Assembly (NCBI GenBank): GCA_905215595.1
Contig: CAJMQZ010000021.1
Span: forward strand, 1-23,862
DNA length: 23,862 bases
From: an uncultured bacterium
GTDB taxonomy: Bacteria > Bacillota > Clostridia > Oscillospirales > Ruminococcaceae
Reading direction: 5' to 3'
Positions 1-7,435 of the stretch are shown in pieces (the first letter of the stretch is position 1; every line of letters begins with the position of its first letter). Below the pieces are notes generated by a model, which ran no database searches, was not told the DNA's origin, and worked only from the letters and a program-made list of their open reading frames with translations. Both the position numbers and the translations under genes were made by a program.

Positions 1-2
1 TC

Positions 3-272
3 GGCGTGCTGCAGCTGGAAGTGCTGGAGTACCGTCTGAACACCGAGTACAACGTGGAAATTCGGATGCAGCAGCTGCCCTTTGAGCAGCTGCGCTGGGT
101 GCAGAACGACCCCGACACCTACAATCTGCGGGATCTGGACCTGACCAGCGATACCAAGGCTGTGGAGGACATGAAGGGCAACCGTCTGCTGCTGTTCACC
201 TCCGACTGGGCGGTGCGCTGGGCGGAGACCCACAACGAGAGCTTGCAGCTGAGCGAGTTCGGCAACATCTGA
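3..272 (+). CDS. prfC: Peptide chain release factor 3, C-terminal part (5' end outside window)
   Basis: This is the last 89 codons of a gene that begins before the window. The translation has the conserved RF3 C-terminal domain pattern: VLQLEVLEYRL, then an NVEIRM strand, and the closing WAVRWAETHNESLQLSEFG. RF3 is a cytoplasmic GTPase that recycles class I release factors from the ribosome after peptide release. Only the C-terminal domain is visible, so the GTP-binding motifs cannot be checked. The reading frame is open from the window edge and ends in TGA. A strong intrinsic terminator follows 10 bases later, so this is the end of a transcription unit. Other translational GTPases differ in this C-terminal pattern, so the family call is fairly secure. 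Confidence 0.88.
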   Translation, partial: GVLQLEVLEYRLNTEYNVEIRMQQLPFEQLRWVQNDPDTYNLRDLDLTSDTKAVEDMKGNRLLLFTSDWAVRWAETHNESLQLSEFGNI

Positions 273-282
273 TAAAAGAGCG

Positions 283-317
283 CTGCGGAGTGCACCTGCG
301 CTCCGCAGTTCTTTTTT
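283..317 (+). terminator. Intrinsic terminator after prfC
   Basis: A perfect 8-bp stem (CTGCGGAG at 283-290, CTCCGCAG at 301-308) with a 10-base loop is followed by a T-rich run (TTCTTTTTT, 309-317). It sits directly after the prfC stop codon. Confidence 0.9.
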
Positions 318-405
318 ATAGAATAAAAAACACAACAAAGTATGCCAGACATCAGAATGAGGGTTCCCATTGCGGGGAACACTGCTGGCATGGAGGGTAA
401 AGTAT

Positions 406-1389
406 ATGCAGAATATCAATATTGGCAAAAGCGGTATTGCCGTGCCGTTTCTGGGCATGGGTACATGGGCCATCGGCGGCGGTGCATGGTGGGGCGATAA
501 CGACGATGCACTGTCCGTAAAGGCCATCCAGACTGCCGTAGAGCAGGGCATCCAGTGGATCGACACTGCGCCCATCTACGGGCTGTACCACAGCGAGGAA
601 GTGGTGGGCGAAGCCATGAAGCACATCGACCGCGACAAGGTGGTGCTTTCCACCAAGTGCGGCCTGGAGTGGCGGCACGAGTCTCCCATCCTGCACAAGG
701 TTGTGGACGGCGTACAGGTGTACCGCGACCTCTCCGCCAAGGGCATCATCGAGGACGTGGAGGACAGCCTGCGCCGTCTGCACACCGACCATCTGGACGT
801 GCTGTACACCCACTGGCAGAGCCCGGATTTTGGCGTGTACCCGCTGGAAGAGACCATGGAAGCCATGATGAAGCTGAAGGAGCAGGGCAAGATCCGCGCC
901 ATCGGTGCTTCCAACGTCACCTCCGATATCATCCGGGGCTACTGCAAGTACGGCCAGCTGGACGTCATTCAGGAAAAGTACAGCCTGCTGACCCGCCGCA
1001 TTGAAAAGCAGCTGCTGCCCACCTGCAAGGAGCTGGGCGTTTCGGTACAGGCCTACTCCCCGCTGGAGCAGGGGCTTCTGACCGGCAAGGTGACCATGGA
1101 CACCACCTACCCGGAGGGCAGCACCCGCAACACCAACCCCTGCTTCCAGCCCACCCGCCGGGCACAGGCGCTGGAACTGCTGGCAAAGTGGAGCGACCTG
1201 ACCGAGAAGTACGACTGCACCATGGCGCAGCTGGTCATCGCCATGACCGCCCGCATGATTCCCGGGCTGCACGTTCTGTGCGGTGCCCGCAAGCCGGAGC
1301 AGGTACTGGACAACGCCGGTGCGCTGCACATCAAGCTGGACGGTGCCGACGCCGTCCGCATGAAGTGGGACGTGGACGCAATCTCCTGA
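406..1389 (+). CDS. Aldo/keto reductase family oxidoreductase
   Basis: A 327-residue NAD(P)H-dependent oxidoreductase of the aldo/keto reductase superfamily, cytoplasmic (no signal peptide or membrane segment). The expected catalytic tetrad is visible: Asp53 and Tyr58 in WIDTAPIYG, Lys84 in VVLSTKCG, and His136 in LYTHWQ. The N-terminal GMGTWAIGGG and the HSEEVVGEA stretch resemble the AKR11 / general-stress-protein-69 group (YhdN-like). The ATG at 406 was chosen over an upstream in-frame ATG at 370 because GGAGGG (392-397) lies 8 bases before it. The gene is flanked by terminators on both sides, so it is probably monocistronic; I see no clear promoter in 318-390. The physiological substrate cannot be told from sequence; a stress or carbonyl-detoxification role is only inferred. 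Confidence 0.9.
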   Translation: MQNINIGKSGIAVPFLGMGTWAIGGGAWWGDNDDALSVKAIQTAVEQGIQWIDTAPIYGLYHSEEVVGEAMKHIDRDKVVLSTKCGLEWRHESPILHKVVDGVQVYRDLSAKGIIEDVEDSLRRLHTDHLDVLYTHWQSPDFGVYPLEETMEAMMKLKEQGKIRAIGASNVTSDIIRGYCKYGQLDVIQEKYSLLTRRIEKQLLPTCKELGVSVQAYSPLEQGLLTGKVTMDTTYPEGSTRNTNPCFQPTRRAQALELLAKWSDLTEKYDCTMAQLVIAMTARMIPGLHVLCGARKPEQVLDNAGALHIKLDGADAVRMKWDVDAIS

Positions 1390-1400
1390 GGATAAACTGA

Positions 1401-1440
1401 ACAACACCGGAGCATCTTCGGACGCTCCGGTGTTGTTTTT
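1401..1440 (+). terminator. Intrinsic terminator between convergent genes
   Basis: A perfect 13-bp stem (1401-1413 with 1424-1436) and a 10-base loop, followed by TTTTT. It closes the aldo/keto reductase gene. Because the Crp/Fnr gene converges from the other side and no other hairpin lies there, it may serve both strands, although the T-run is strong only on the plus strand. Confidence 0.88.
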
Positions 1441-1445
1441 TACTT

Positions 1446-2132
1446 TTATTCTCCCCTTGCCAGCGCCTGCAGCTTTTTCTTATCCAGCACCTGCACGCCG
1501 CCGCGGTACAGCCGCACCCAGCCCTCCTGCGCAAAGTATTTGAGCATCCGGCTCACCACCTCGCGGGCAGAGCCCATGTACTTTGCTATCTGGTCATGGG
1601 TCATGCGGAGGTCCGCGCCGCCGGTCTTGGCAAGCTCGTCGGTCAGAAAAATGGCAAGCCGCCGGTCGGCACTCATGAACAGGATCTGCTGCATCGTCCA
1701 CATGGTATCGGAAAAGCGCTCTGCCGTCATCTGGTAGGCGTAGCAGCGCACATAGACGTTTTCCTGCATCAGCTGCCGGAAGATGCCCGCGCTGATGCAC
1801 AGCGCTTCGGTGTCCTCCTCCGCGTCGATGTAGAGGTCGATGTTCACCGCGTCCATCACGCAGGAGGCAGACAGGATGCACACCTCCCCGCCGAACAGGC
1901 GGTACAGCGTCACGTCCCTGCCGTCCTCGCTCAGCAGATAGCTGCGCAGCTGCCCGCTGCGCAGTAAAAGGATGCCCACACAGCTTTCCAGTGGGCTGTG
2001 CACCCGGGCGCCCTTGGCGTAGTGCACCGGGCGGGTAAAGCGGCACAGCCGCTCCTGTTCTTCCGGGGTCAGCTGCTCCCAGAACGGGAACGCGCAGGCA
2101 AGGCACCGGGCGTGCGGAGATGTTTCAACCAT
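1446..2132 (-). CDS. Crp/Fnr family transcriptional regulator, cysteine-rich
   Basis: A 228-residue regulator with an N-terminal cyclic-nucleotide-binding-type beta barrel (about residues 20-130) and a C-terminal Crp-type winged helix (about 150-220). The recognition region GSAREVVSRMLKYF is typical. A GTG at 2141 overlaps the upstream stop codon, but I chose the ATG at 2132 because the AAGGGG run over the upstream stop is correctly spaced for it. The protein has about eight cysteines, including an N-terminal CxxC (Cys10, Cys13) and Cys30, 51, 85 and 91. Fnr proteins use N-terminal cysteines for a 4Fe-4S cluster, so redox or oxygen sensing is possible but unproven; the spacing is not that of E. 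coli Fnr. It is translationally coupled to the flavoprotein gene upstream, which suggests a shared redox role. Its targets are unknown. Confidence 0.88.
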   Translation of the reverse strand: MVETSPHARCLACAFPFWEQLTPEEQERLCRFTRPVHYAKGARVHSPLESCVGILLLRSGQLRSYLLSEDGRDVTLYRLFGGEVCILSASCVMDAVNIDLYIDAEEDTEALCISAGIFRQLMQENVYVRCYAYQMTAERFSDTMWTMQQILFMSADRRLAIFLTDELAKTGGADLRMTHDQIAKYMGSAREVVSRMLKYFAQEGWVRLYRGGVQVLDKKKLQALARGE

Positions 2133-2137
2133 ACGGC

Positions 2138-2995
2138 TCACCCCTTTCGCAGCGCCTTGGCGGCTTCCGTGCCCGCCAGTGCGCCCTCGTAGACCGCCTT
2201 TGCCACCTGTAACAGCCCGCCGGTGCAGTCTCCGGCGGCGTACAGACCGGGCACGGTGGTCTGCATTTTGTCGTCCACTACGATACGGCTGCCCTCTACG
2301 GCAGCGCCCAGCTTCCGGGCAAGTGCGGTACTGCCCGCCACGCCCAGCGCCACAAATACGCCGGATACCTCCCGCACCGCGCCGTCCGCCAGCTGCACGC
2401 CGGTGACGGTCTGCTCGCCCAGAATGGCTTCCACCTTCTGGGTGCAGACGCTCACCTCGGGCGGGAAGTCTGCGGTCAGGGCTGCGCCGTTCGTCAGCAG
2501 GGTGACGCTTTTTACCACCGGCAAAAGCGCCTGCACCTCATGCAGGGCGTACTCGCCGCTGCCCAGCACCGCCACGTCCTTTCCGCGGTAGAAAAAGGCA
2601 TCGCAGGCAGCGCACCAGCTTACGCCGTGCCCTTCCAGCCCGGTCAGCCCCGGGATGCGGGGCACCGCGCGGGAAGCACCCGTTGCCAGAATGACCGCGT
2701 CTGCCGGGTACGCGCCTGCCAGCGTTTCCACGGTCAGACGGTCGGTCCATGTCAGCCCCACGGCTTCGGTCTGCACGAATTGCACCCCCAGCCGCCGGGC
2801 GTTCTCGATGCTGCGGCGTTCCAGCTCCGGCCCGGAGACCGGCTGAGCGAAGCCGTAATAATTTTCGATCTTTTCGGCGCGCGCCAGCGCCCCGGAGCCC
2901 TTGGTCAGCACGGTGGTCTGCACCCCGGCGCGCACGGCGTACAGGGCAGCGGACACCCCCGCCGGGCCGGAACCTACGATGACGATGTTGGACAT
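2138..2995 (-). CDS. Thioredoxin reductase-like FAD flavoprotein lacking the usual NADPH motif
   Basis: A 285-residue two-dinucleotide-domain flavoprotein of the low-molecular-weight thioredoxin reductase family. Visible motifs are the FAD-binding GSGPAG (8-13), the redox-active CAAC (Cys128, Cys131), a second GxGxxA-like turn GSGEYA (145-150), and the C-terminal AAGDC flavin motif. The stretch where NADPH-dependent enzymes carry HRRxxxR reads LLTNGAALTADFP, so the basic 2'-phosphate contacts are missing. Known pyridine-nucleotide-independent or NADH-type relatives exist in clostridia, so the electron donor may be ferredoxin, NADH or another flavin system (inference). The start at 2995 was chosen because AAAGGAG (3003-3009) lies 7 bases upstream; an open frame continues further upstream without a better site. 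It is the first gene of an operon with the Crp/Fnr regulator. Confidence 0.85.
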   Translation of the reverse strand: MSNIVIVGSGPAGVSAALYAVRAGVQTTVLTKGSGALARAEKIENYYGFAQPVSGPELERRSIENARRLGVQFVQTEAVGLTWTDRLTVETLAGAYPADAVILATGASRAVPRIPGLTGLEGHGVSWCAACDAFFYRGKDVAVLGSGEYALHEVQALLPVVKSVTLLTNGAALTADFPPEVSVCTQKVEAILGEQTVTGVQLADGAVREVSGVFVALGVAGSTALARKLGAAVEGSRIVVDDKMQTTVPGLYAAGDCTGGLLQVAKAVYEGALAGTEAAKALRKG

Positions 2996-3028
2996 GGTGT
3001 TGCTCCTTTGCATGGTTCTTTTGCCCTT

Positions 3029-3034
3029 ATTATA
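3029..3034 (-). promoter_or_regulatory. -10 element for the flavoprotein / Crp-Fnr operon
   Basis: A consensus TATAAT on the minus strand, 34 bases before the start codon at 2995. No convincing -35 hexamer is seen at 16-18 bases, so an activator may be needed. Confidence 0.5.
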
Positions 3035-3091
3035 CACCCAAACCGCGCAAAGTTCTGTGACCGGGTCGCAATTTTTTTGGGTGGCGGGCAC

Positions 3092-3120
3092 TGTTCAAGC
3101 TCCGGGGCGTGTGCTATACT
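3092..3120 (+). promoter_or_regulatory. Probable extended -10 promoter for the asparaginase gene
   Basis: TATACT at 3115-3120 is preceded by TGC, giving an extended -10 (TGnTATACT). The -35 region at 17-bp spacing (TGTTCA, 3092-3097) is weak. It lies 41 bases before the chosen start codon. Confidence 0.55.
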
Positions 3121-3161
3121 GTTGTCATGTTAAAATTTCTGCCACAGGGGGCTTTTGCTTT

Positions 3162-4169
3162 ATGTCCAAACAACGTCTGCTTTTCATCACCACCGGCGGT
3201 ACCATTGCCAGCGTGCGCACCCAGCAGGGGCTGAAGCCCGTGCTTACCAGCGACGAGCTGCTTGCCCATCTGCCGGAACTAAAGGAGCTGTGCTGCCCGG
3301 AAACGCTGGCGCTGTGCAGCATCGACAGCACCGACCTCGGGCAGGAGCACTGGCTCATGATGGCACGCGCCATTCAGGAAAACTACGCCTTGTACGACGG
3401 CTTTATCATCTGCCACGGCACGGATACGCTGGCGTACTCTGCGGCGGCGCTCTCTTATCTCATCCAGAACGCGGATAAGCCCATCATCCTTACCGGCGCG
3501 CAGCAGCCCATCTCCAACGAGATCACCGATGCCAAGAAAAACCTGCGGGACAGCGTAGTCTGCGCCATCGACCCGGGCAGCCGGGGCGTGATGGTGGTGT
3601 TTGGCGGGCACGTCATCGCGGGCACCCGCGCCAAGAAGAACAAGACCATCAGCTACGACGCCTTTGCCTCGGTCAACTTCCCGGAATTGGCGCTGGTGCA
3701 GGGCGACCGGCTGGTGCGGTACATCCCCTCGCCGTGGCCCACCGGCCCGGTGGAGTTCAGCCGCACGCTGGACAGCCGGGTGTTCCTGCTCAAGCTGACC
3801 CCGGGCATGTCCCCGGCGCTCATCCCGGAGATCTTCCACCTGTACGACTGCGTCATCGTGGAAAGCTTCGGCGTGGGCGGAATCCCGCAGCAGCTGATGG
3901 ACGCCTTTGCCGCCGGGCTGGGCGATTACGAGACCACCCACAAGGTGCTCATCATGACCACGCAGGTCACCTACGAGGGCAGCGACGTGGGCGTGTATGA
4001 GGTGGGCAAGCGGGTGCGCAACCGCTTCCGCTTTTTGGAAGCCCACGATATGACCATCGAGGCCGTGGTGACCAAAAGTATGTGGCTGCTGGCACAAAAC
4101 TGCGAAAGCTTTGATCAGCTGCAGCAGCGGTTCTACCGTCAGGTGAACTTTGACACCTTCTACCACTGA
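3162..4169 (+). CDS. ansA: L-asparaginase, cytoplasmic type I-like
   Basis: A 335-residue asparaginase that hydrolyses L-asparagine to aspartate and ammonia. Both signature segments are intact: TTGGTIA near the N-terminus (nucleophilic Thr14) and CHGTDTLAYSA (Thr87-Asp88 of the second catalytic site). The family's later VESFGVGGIP segment is also present. There is no signal peptide and the length matches the type I cytoplasmic group, so it probably serves nitrogen or carbon catabolism. The ATG at 3162 is preceded by an AGGGGG run (3146-3151) about 10 bases away and begins exactly where the family's N-terminus is expected; the frame is open much further upstream, but that part crosses the promoter. 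It is divergent from the flavoprotein operon and ends before a strong terminator, so it is probably monocistronic. Confidence 0.92.
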   Translation: MSKQRLLFITTGGTIASVRTQQGLKPVLTSDELLAHLPELKELCCPETLALCSIDSTDLGQEHWLMMARAIQENYALYDGFIICHGTDTLAYSAAALSYLIQNADKPIILTGAQQPISNEITDAKKNLRDSVVCAIDPGSRGVMVVFGGHVIAGTRAKKNKTISYDAFASVNFPELALVQGDRLVRYIPSPWPTGPVEFSRTLDSRVFLLKLTPGMSPALIPEIFHLYDCVIVESFGVGGIPQQLMDAFAAGLGDYETTHKVLIMTTQVTYEGSDVGVYEVGKRVRNRFRFLEAHDMTIEAVVTKSMWLLAQNCESFDQLQQRFYRQVNFDTFYH

Positions 4170-4246
4170 GCTGCGCTGCTGCGGGACGATTTTGAATGCG
4201 CTCCGCGTTGCTCTGCGCATCATCAGCGGAAAAGATATTTTTATTT

Positions 4247-4287
4247 GCAGCTCCGAAACGCCTGCGGGCGTTTCGGAGCTGCTTTTT
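4247..4287 (+). terminator. Intrinsic terminator after the asparaginase gene
   Basis: A perfect 16-bp stem (4247-4262 with 4267-4282), a TGCG tetraloop, and TTTTT at 4283-4287. It begins 77 bases after the stop codon; the bases between show no gene. Confidence 0.9.
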
Positions 4288-4324
4288 CACGGGAGGGGTC
4301 GTGGCGGGAAACGGCAGCTGCCGC
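4283..4324 (+). repeat. Post-hairpin conserved motif, copy 1
   Basis: Immediately 3' of the terminator stem the sequence runs TTTTTCACGGGAGGGGTCG, then GTGGCGGGAAA, then the perfect palindrome CGGCAGCTGCCG (4313-4324). Near-identical sequence occurs 3' of two other hairpins in the window (15151-15180 plus, 23783-23820 minus), although the hairpin stems themselves are unrelated. The function is unknown. Confidence 0.55.
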
Positions 4325-4359
4325 GCTTGTTTCCTGCGGAAACAGCCGCGCGGCAGGCA

Positions 4360-4497
4360 CCCCTTCAGTCTGCTCACTGCGTTCGCAGCCAGCTCCCCCA
4401 AGGGGACGCCTTTGCGCTATGCCGAAAACCTTGCCGCCACCACCAAAAGCCGTCCCCTTGGGGAAGGTGGCATCGCCGCAGGCGATGACGGAAGGGG
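4360..4497. repeat. Interspersed inverted-repeat element, subfamily B
   Basis: A 138-bp intergenic element with ends CCCCTTCAGTC and GACGGAAGGGG and inner arms CAGCTCCCCCAAGGGG and CCCCTTGGGGAAGG. Its centre (around GCCGAAAACCTTGCCGCC) resembles the centre of the copy at 11128-11264. It carries no open reading frame of note. Together with the terminator before it and the hairpin after it, it accounts for most of the 412-base gap 4170-4581. Confidence 0.7.
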
Positions 4498-4530
4498 TAA
4501 TTTCCGGGAGCACCTGCAGGCGCCAAACGC

Positions 4531-4564
4531 AAAAGCAGCCAGACCGGGCGGTCTGGCTGCTTTT
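4531..4564 (-). terminator. Terminator of the c-di-GMP gene
   Basis: A perfect 15-bp stem (4531-4545 with 4550-4564) with a 4-base loop; the outer four pairs are A-T, giving a T-run at the 3' side on either strand. It lies 17 bases after the stop codon of the minus-strand gene ending at 4582. Confidence 0.82.
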
Positions 4565-4581
4565 ATGCTTATAAAAATATT

Positions 4582-7248
4582 TTACTCTACCTCTTCATCC
4601 GCGAAGATCCACAGCACCTCGTTGATATGGGAGCCGCTGCGGGAGTAGGGAGTGACCCGGATGCAGAAGCTGCGGCCGTCCGTCTTGCGGTAGTTATGCT
4701 CCAGCAGATTGCTGCTGAACACGGTGCTGCGCACAAGGCCGAAGTCCAGCAGCTTTGCAAAGCCGTCCCGGTCCTCCGGTGCCACCAGCGTGTCGCGGTA
4801 GTTGGTCAGTGCGGCGCGGAAGGAGCCGCCGCAGGTGTCCAGAACGGACTGGAAGTAGTCCGGCACAATAACGGGGCGCACGGTGTCCTCCTGCAAGTCC
4901 ACCACGATCACCGTCTTGTATTTGGGGGCAAGCACCTTTAAAAAGTGCTCCGCGTCCCGCTTTTCCTGCAAGGTGCGCTCCATCTTTTCGTTCAGGCCTT
5001 CCAGCTGACGGGCGCGGCCGTTGTGGTCGTAGTAAGCCTGCCGGTCCTGCCGCATGGCAGCCTCGGCCTTGGCCACAGCTTCGTCCAGATGGCGCAGGTC
5101 GGTGGTCTGCTGGATGCCTACGGAAATAGCATAGTCCTTTTCCTTCAGAAAGGCGCGCATCCGGTCCGCAGTGCTCCACACGCTGTAAGGCGGCTCGTTG
5201 GGGGTCAGGATGACAAATTCATCGCTGCCGATGCGGTACACCCGGCTGGTGGCAAAGAACTTGCGGGCGGCATTTGCCAGACAGCACAGCAGGGTGTCGC
5301 CGCTGCGGTGACCCAGATGCTCGTTTACCTCGTGCATCCCCACCACATCAATGTAGGTGCACACCACGGATTCGTACCCGCTGTGGGGCAGCTCCCGCAG
5401 GTCGGCCTCGTACCGGCTGCGGTTGGCAAGGCCGGTCAGGGTGTCGTGGCTGTAAGAGAAGTCCAGCTCCTCGCTGAGCTGGTCGGCCTGTGCATCATTG
5501 CGCACCAGCACGGTCGCCCACGGGTTCTGGGCGCAGCAGCCCCGGCAGGGCAGCACCTCTGTGGTGACCCAGATATACTGGCCGGACACGTTCTCGCGGT
5601 AGCGGTAGAACTCCGGCGCGGTGGCGTGGTACAGCACAGAGCGCAAGGCCTCCAGATCGGTCTGCTCCAAGAACAGGTCTGCGTCCTCCTCGTGCACGAT
5701 CTTCTCGTTCACCATGCGGTCGCAGTAGTTGACAAAATCTTCTTCTTTTTCCAGATCCGGATCCAGCAGGCGGGCGTCCCGCTTGATCACCCGGTACGCA
5801 CCGGTGGCAAGGTTCAGCAGCGAGATCTCCAGCACATTATCGGTAAAGATCTGGTAGGCCTGCAAGGCCAGCGCGGTCTTTTCGGTGCCCGGGTTCTCCA
5901 CCCGGCGGTCGCGGCGCATCAGGTCGCGGCGCAGATCCCAGTAGTCCTGATTGGTGGGCTGCGCCAGCAGTTTTTCGGCGTTTTCCACCGGCATGGGCTT
6001 GAAGAAATAGTAGCCCTGCGAGTACAGGCAGTCTGCGGCTTGCAGCATGGACACCTGTTCCGGGGTCTCCACGCCCTCGGCGATGATGGGCAGATTCAGC
6101 CGGTGTGCCATATCCACCACCGACTCCACGATCTGCACGCCCTTGCTGCGGTTCTCCTGATTCATGTCGATGAGCTTCATGTCCAGCTTGATGGCATCGA
6201 CGTTGGTATCCTTGAGCATATTCAGCGAGGAATACCCGCTGCCGAAGTCGTCCATCATCACCGAGAAGCCCTTGCGGTGCAGGCCCTGAATGGTGTTTTC
6301 CACCGTCTGGGTGTCCTCGGCCACCATGGTCTCGGTGATCTCAGCCAGCAGGAGTTTGGGCTCCAGCTTATATTTTTCTACCAGATCCGCAAAGATCTGC
6401 GGCACATCCAGGTTCAGGATATCCTGCACCGAAACGTTCACCGACACCGGCACAAGGTTGCTGCCGCTTTCCTGCCACTTCTGCAGGGTCTGGCAGACAG
6501 ATTCCCAAATATACTGATCCAGCCTTGTCACAAGGCCGGTGCGTTCCAGCAGCGGCATAAACTCTGCCGGGGGAACACAGCCCCGGGTGGGGTGGTTCCA
6601 GCGCACCAGCGCCTCCATGCCCACGATGGTGCGGGTGATGCTGTTGCACTTGGGCTGCAAAAAGAAGCAGAACTCGTGGTTGTCCAGTGCGCGCTCCAAT
6701 TCGCCCAGCAGCTGCTGCTGTTCTTTCAGCTCGTTGAGCATGGAAGGCTCAAAGCGGTGCAGATAGCCGCTGTCGGTCGTTACACCGGCGATCTGGGCAT
6801 AGTTGCACAGGGTGGCAGCATCTGCGCCGGGGTTTGCCTGCACGGGGCATACGCCCATCGCTACATAAAAGGTGACATCCTGTCTGCCGACATTCATGCA
6901 GGCTTGCAAGGTGGCAAGCACGGCGGTCTGCTCGGCTTTTTCGTCCGGCAGACACAGGAAAAAGTCATCATTTCCAAAATAGCCCACAGGATAGCCGGTC
7001 TGCTTGCTGTAATCCAGCAGGCAGGCCGCCAGTTTGTCCAGCAGGGCATCGCCTTTTTCGGTGCCGTAAAGCTCGTTATAAAGCTTGAAGTGCTGGACAT
7101 CCACAGCGGCAACAGCCCATTCTGTTCCCTGATGCGCGGTCAGGAATGTATGCAGGGCCTGTAAAAATGCGTCCTTGCGGTCGATCCGCTCCAACGCAGC
7201 AGATGCCGGTGCGGCGGCATCTGTTTTGGTCTTTCGTTCCTCTGACAT
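4582..7248 (-). CDS. GGDEF/EAL domain protein for cyclic-di-GMP turnover
   Basis: An 888-residue cytoplasmic protein with no predicted membrane segment. Domains in order: a degenerate GGDEF-like domain (about 30-170; signature reads GNDDF at 92-96), an EAL phosphodiesterase domain (about 185-425), a middle region that may be PAS-like (about 460-590), a second GGDEF domain (about 600-745; GSDEF at 674-678), and a C-terminal extension (about 765-888) that also looks sensory. EAL catalytic residues all appear present: Glu212 of EAL, Asn271, Glu303, the DDFGSGYSS loop (333-341), Lys354 and EGVE (391-394). It should therefore hydrolyse c-di-GMP. The second GGDEF keeps the core signature but lacks an RxxD inhibitory site. 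The ATG at 7248 has a GAGGA box 7 bases upstream. The sensed signal is unknown; it has its own promoter and terminator. Confidence 0.9.
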   Translation of the reverse strand: MSEERKTKTDAAAPASAALERIDRKDAFLQALHTFLTAHQGTEWAVAAVDVQHFKLYNELYGTEKGDALLDKLAACLLDYSKQTGYPVGYFGNDDFFLCLPDEKAEQTAVLATLQACMNVGRQDVTFYVAMGVCPVQANPGADAATLCNYAQIAGVTTDSGYLHRFEPSMLNELKEQQQLLGELERALDNHEFCFFLQPKCNSITRTIVGMEALVRWNHPTRGCVPPAEFMPLLERTGLVTRLDQYIWESVCQTLQKWQESGSNLVPVSVNVSVQDILNLDVPQIFADLVEKYKLEPKLLLAEITETMVAEDTQTVENTIQGLHRKGFSVMMDDFGSGYSSLNMLKDTNVDAIKLDMKLIDMNQENRSKGVQIVESVVDMAHRLNLPIIAEGVETPEQVSMLQAADCLYSQGYYFFKPMPVENAEKLLAQPTNQDYWDLRRDLMRRDRRVENPGTEKTALALQAYQIFTDNVLEISLLNLATGAYRVIKRDARLLDPDLEKEEDFVNYCDRMVNEKIVHEEDADLFLEQTDLEALRSVLYHATAPEFYRYRENVSGQYIWVTTEVLPCRGCCAQNPWATVLVRNDAQADQLSEELDFSYSHDTLTGLANRSRYEADLRELPHSGYESVVCTYIDVVGMHEVNEHLGHRSGDTLLCCLANAARKFFATSRVYRIGSDEFVILTPNEPPYSVWSTADRMRAFLKEKDYAISVGIQQTTDLRHLDEAVAKAEAAMRQDRQAYYDHNGRARQLEGLNEKMERTLQEKRDAEHFLKVLAPKYKTVIVVDLQEDTVRPVIVPDYFQSVLDTCGGSFRAALTNYRDTLVAPEDRDGFAKLLDFGLVRSTVFSSNLLEHNYRKTDGRSFCIRVTPYSRSGSHINEVLWIFADEEVE

Positions 7249-7321
7249 GACGATTCCTCACAATTTGGATAGATTTCAATACGGACAAGTCGATTGCGGC
7301 CAGTTTGTATACTTTATAGTC

Positions 7322-7349
7322 AGTATAACACGGTTTAAGCGGTTTTGAA
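7322..7349 (-). promoter_or_regulatory. Candidate promoter for the c-di-GMP gene
   Basis: On the minus strand, TTCAAA (7344-7349) and TATACT (7322-7327) are separated by 16 bases, about 75 bases before the start codon at 7248. The surrounding leader is AT-rich compared with the flanking genes. Confidence 0.5.
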
Positions 7350-7396
7350 ATAGTTTTTTCACACTTTATAACAACATTATTCGAGCAAAGCGCAAC

Positions 7397-7428
7397 AAAA
7401 ATGCCACACACAGCAGCGCCGGTGCGGC
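7397..7428 (-). terminator. Likely terminator of the CmpB-family gene
   Basis: On the minus strand, GCCGCAC (7428-7422) pairs with GTGTGGC (7409-7403) with one G-U pair; it is followed by ATTTTT. It starts 8 bases after the stop codon of the gene ending at 7436. Confidence 0.6.
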
Positions 7429-7435
7429 ATTCGGA

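Noticed and set aside
2996..3161. An N-terminal extension of about 87 codons on the asparaginase
   Set aside because: The frame is open, but it spans the promoter and the divergent gene's start; the family N-terminus begins at the ATG at 3162.
4945..7164. A plus-strand open frame of 739 codons opposite the EAL/GGDEF gene
   Set aside because: His/Gln/Val-rich translation with no family motif; it is the antisense shadow of a confident gene.
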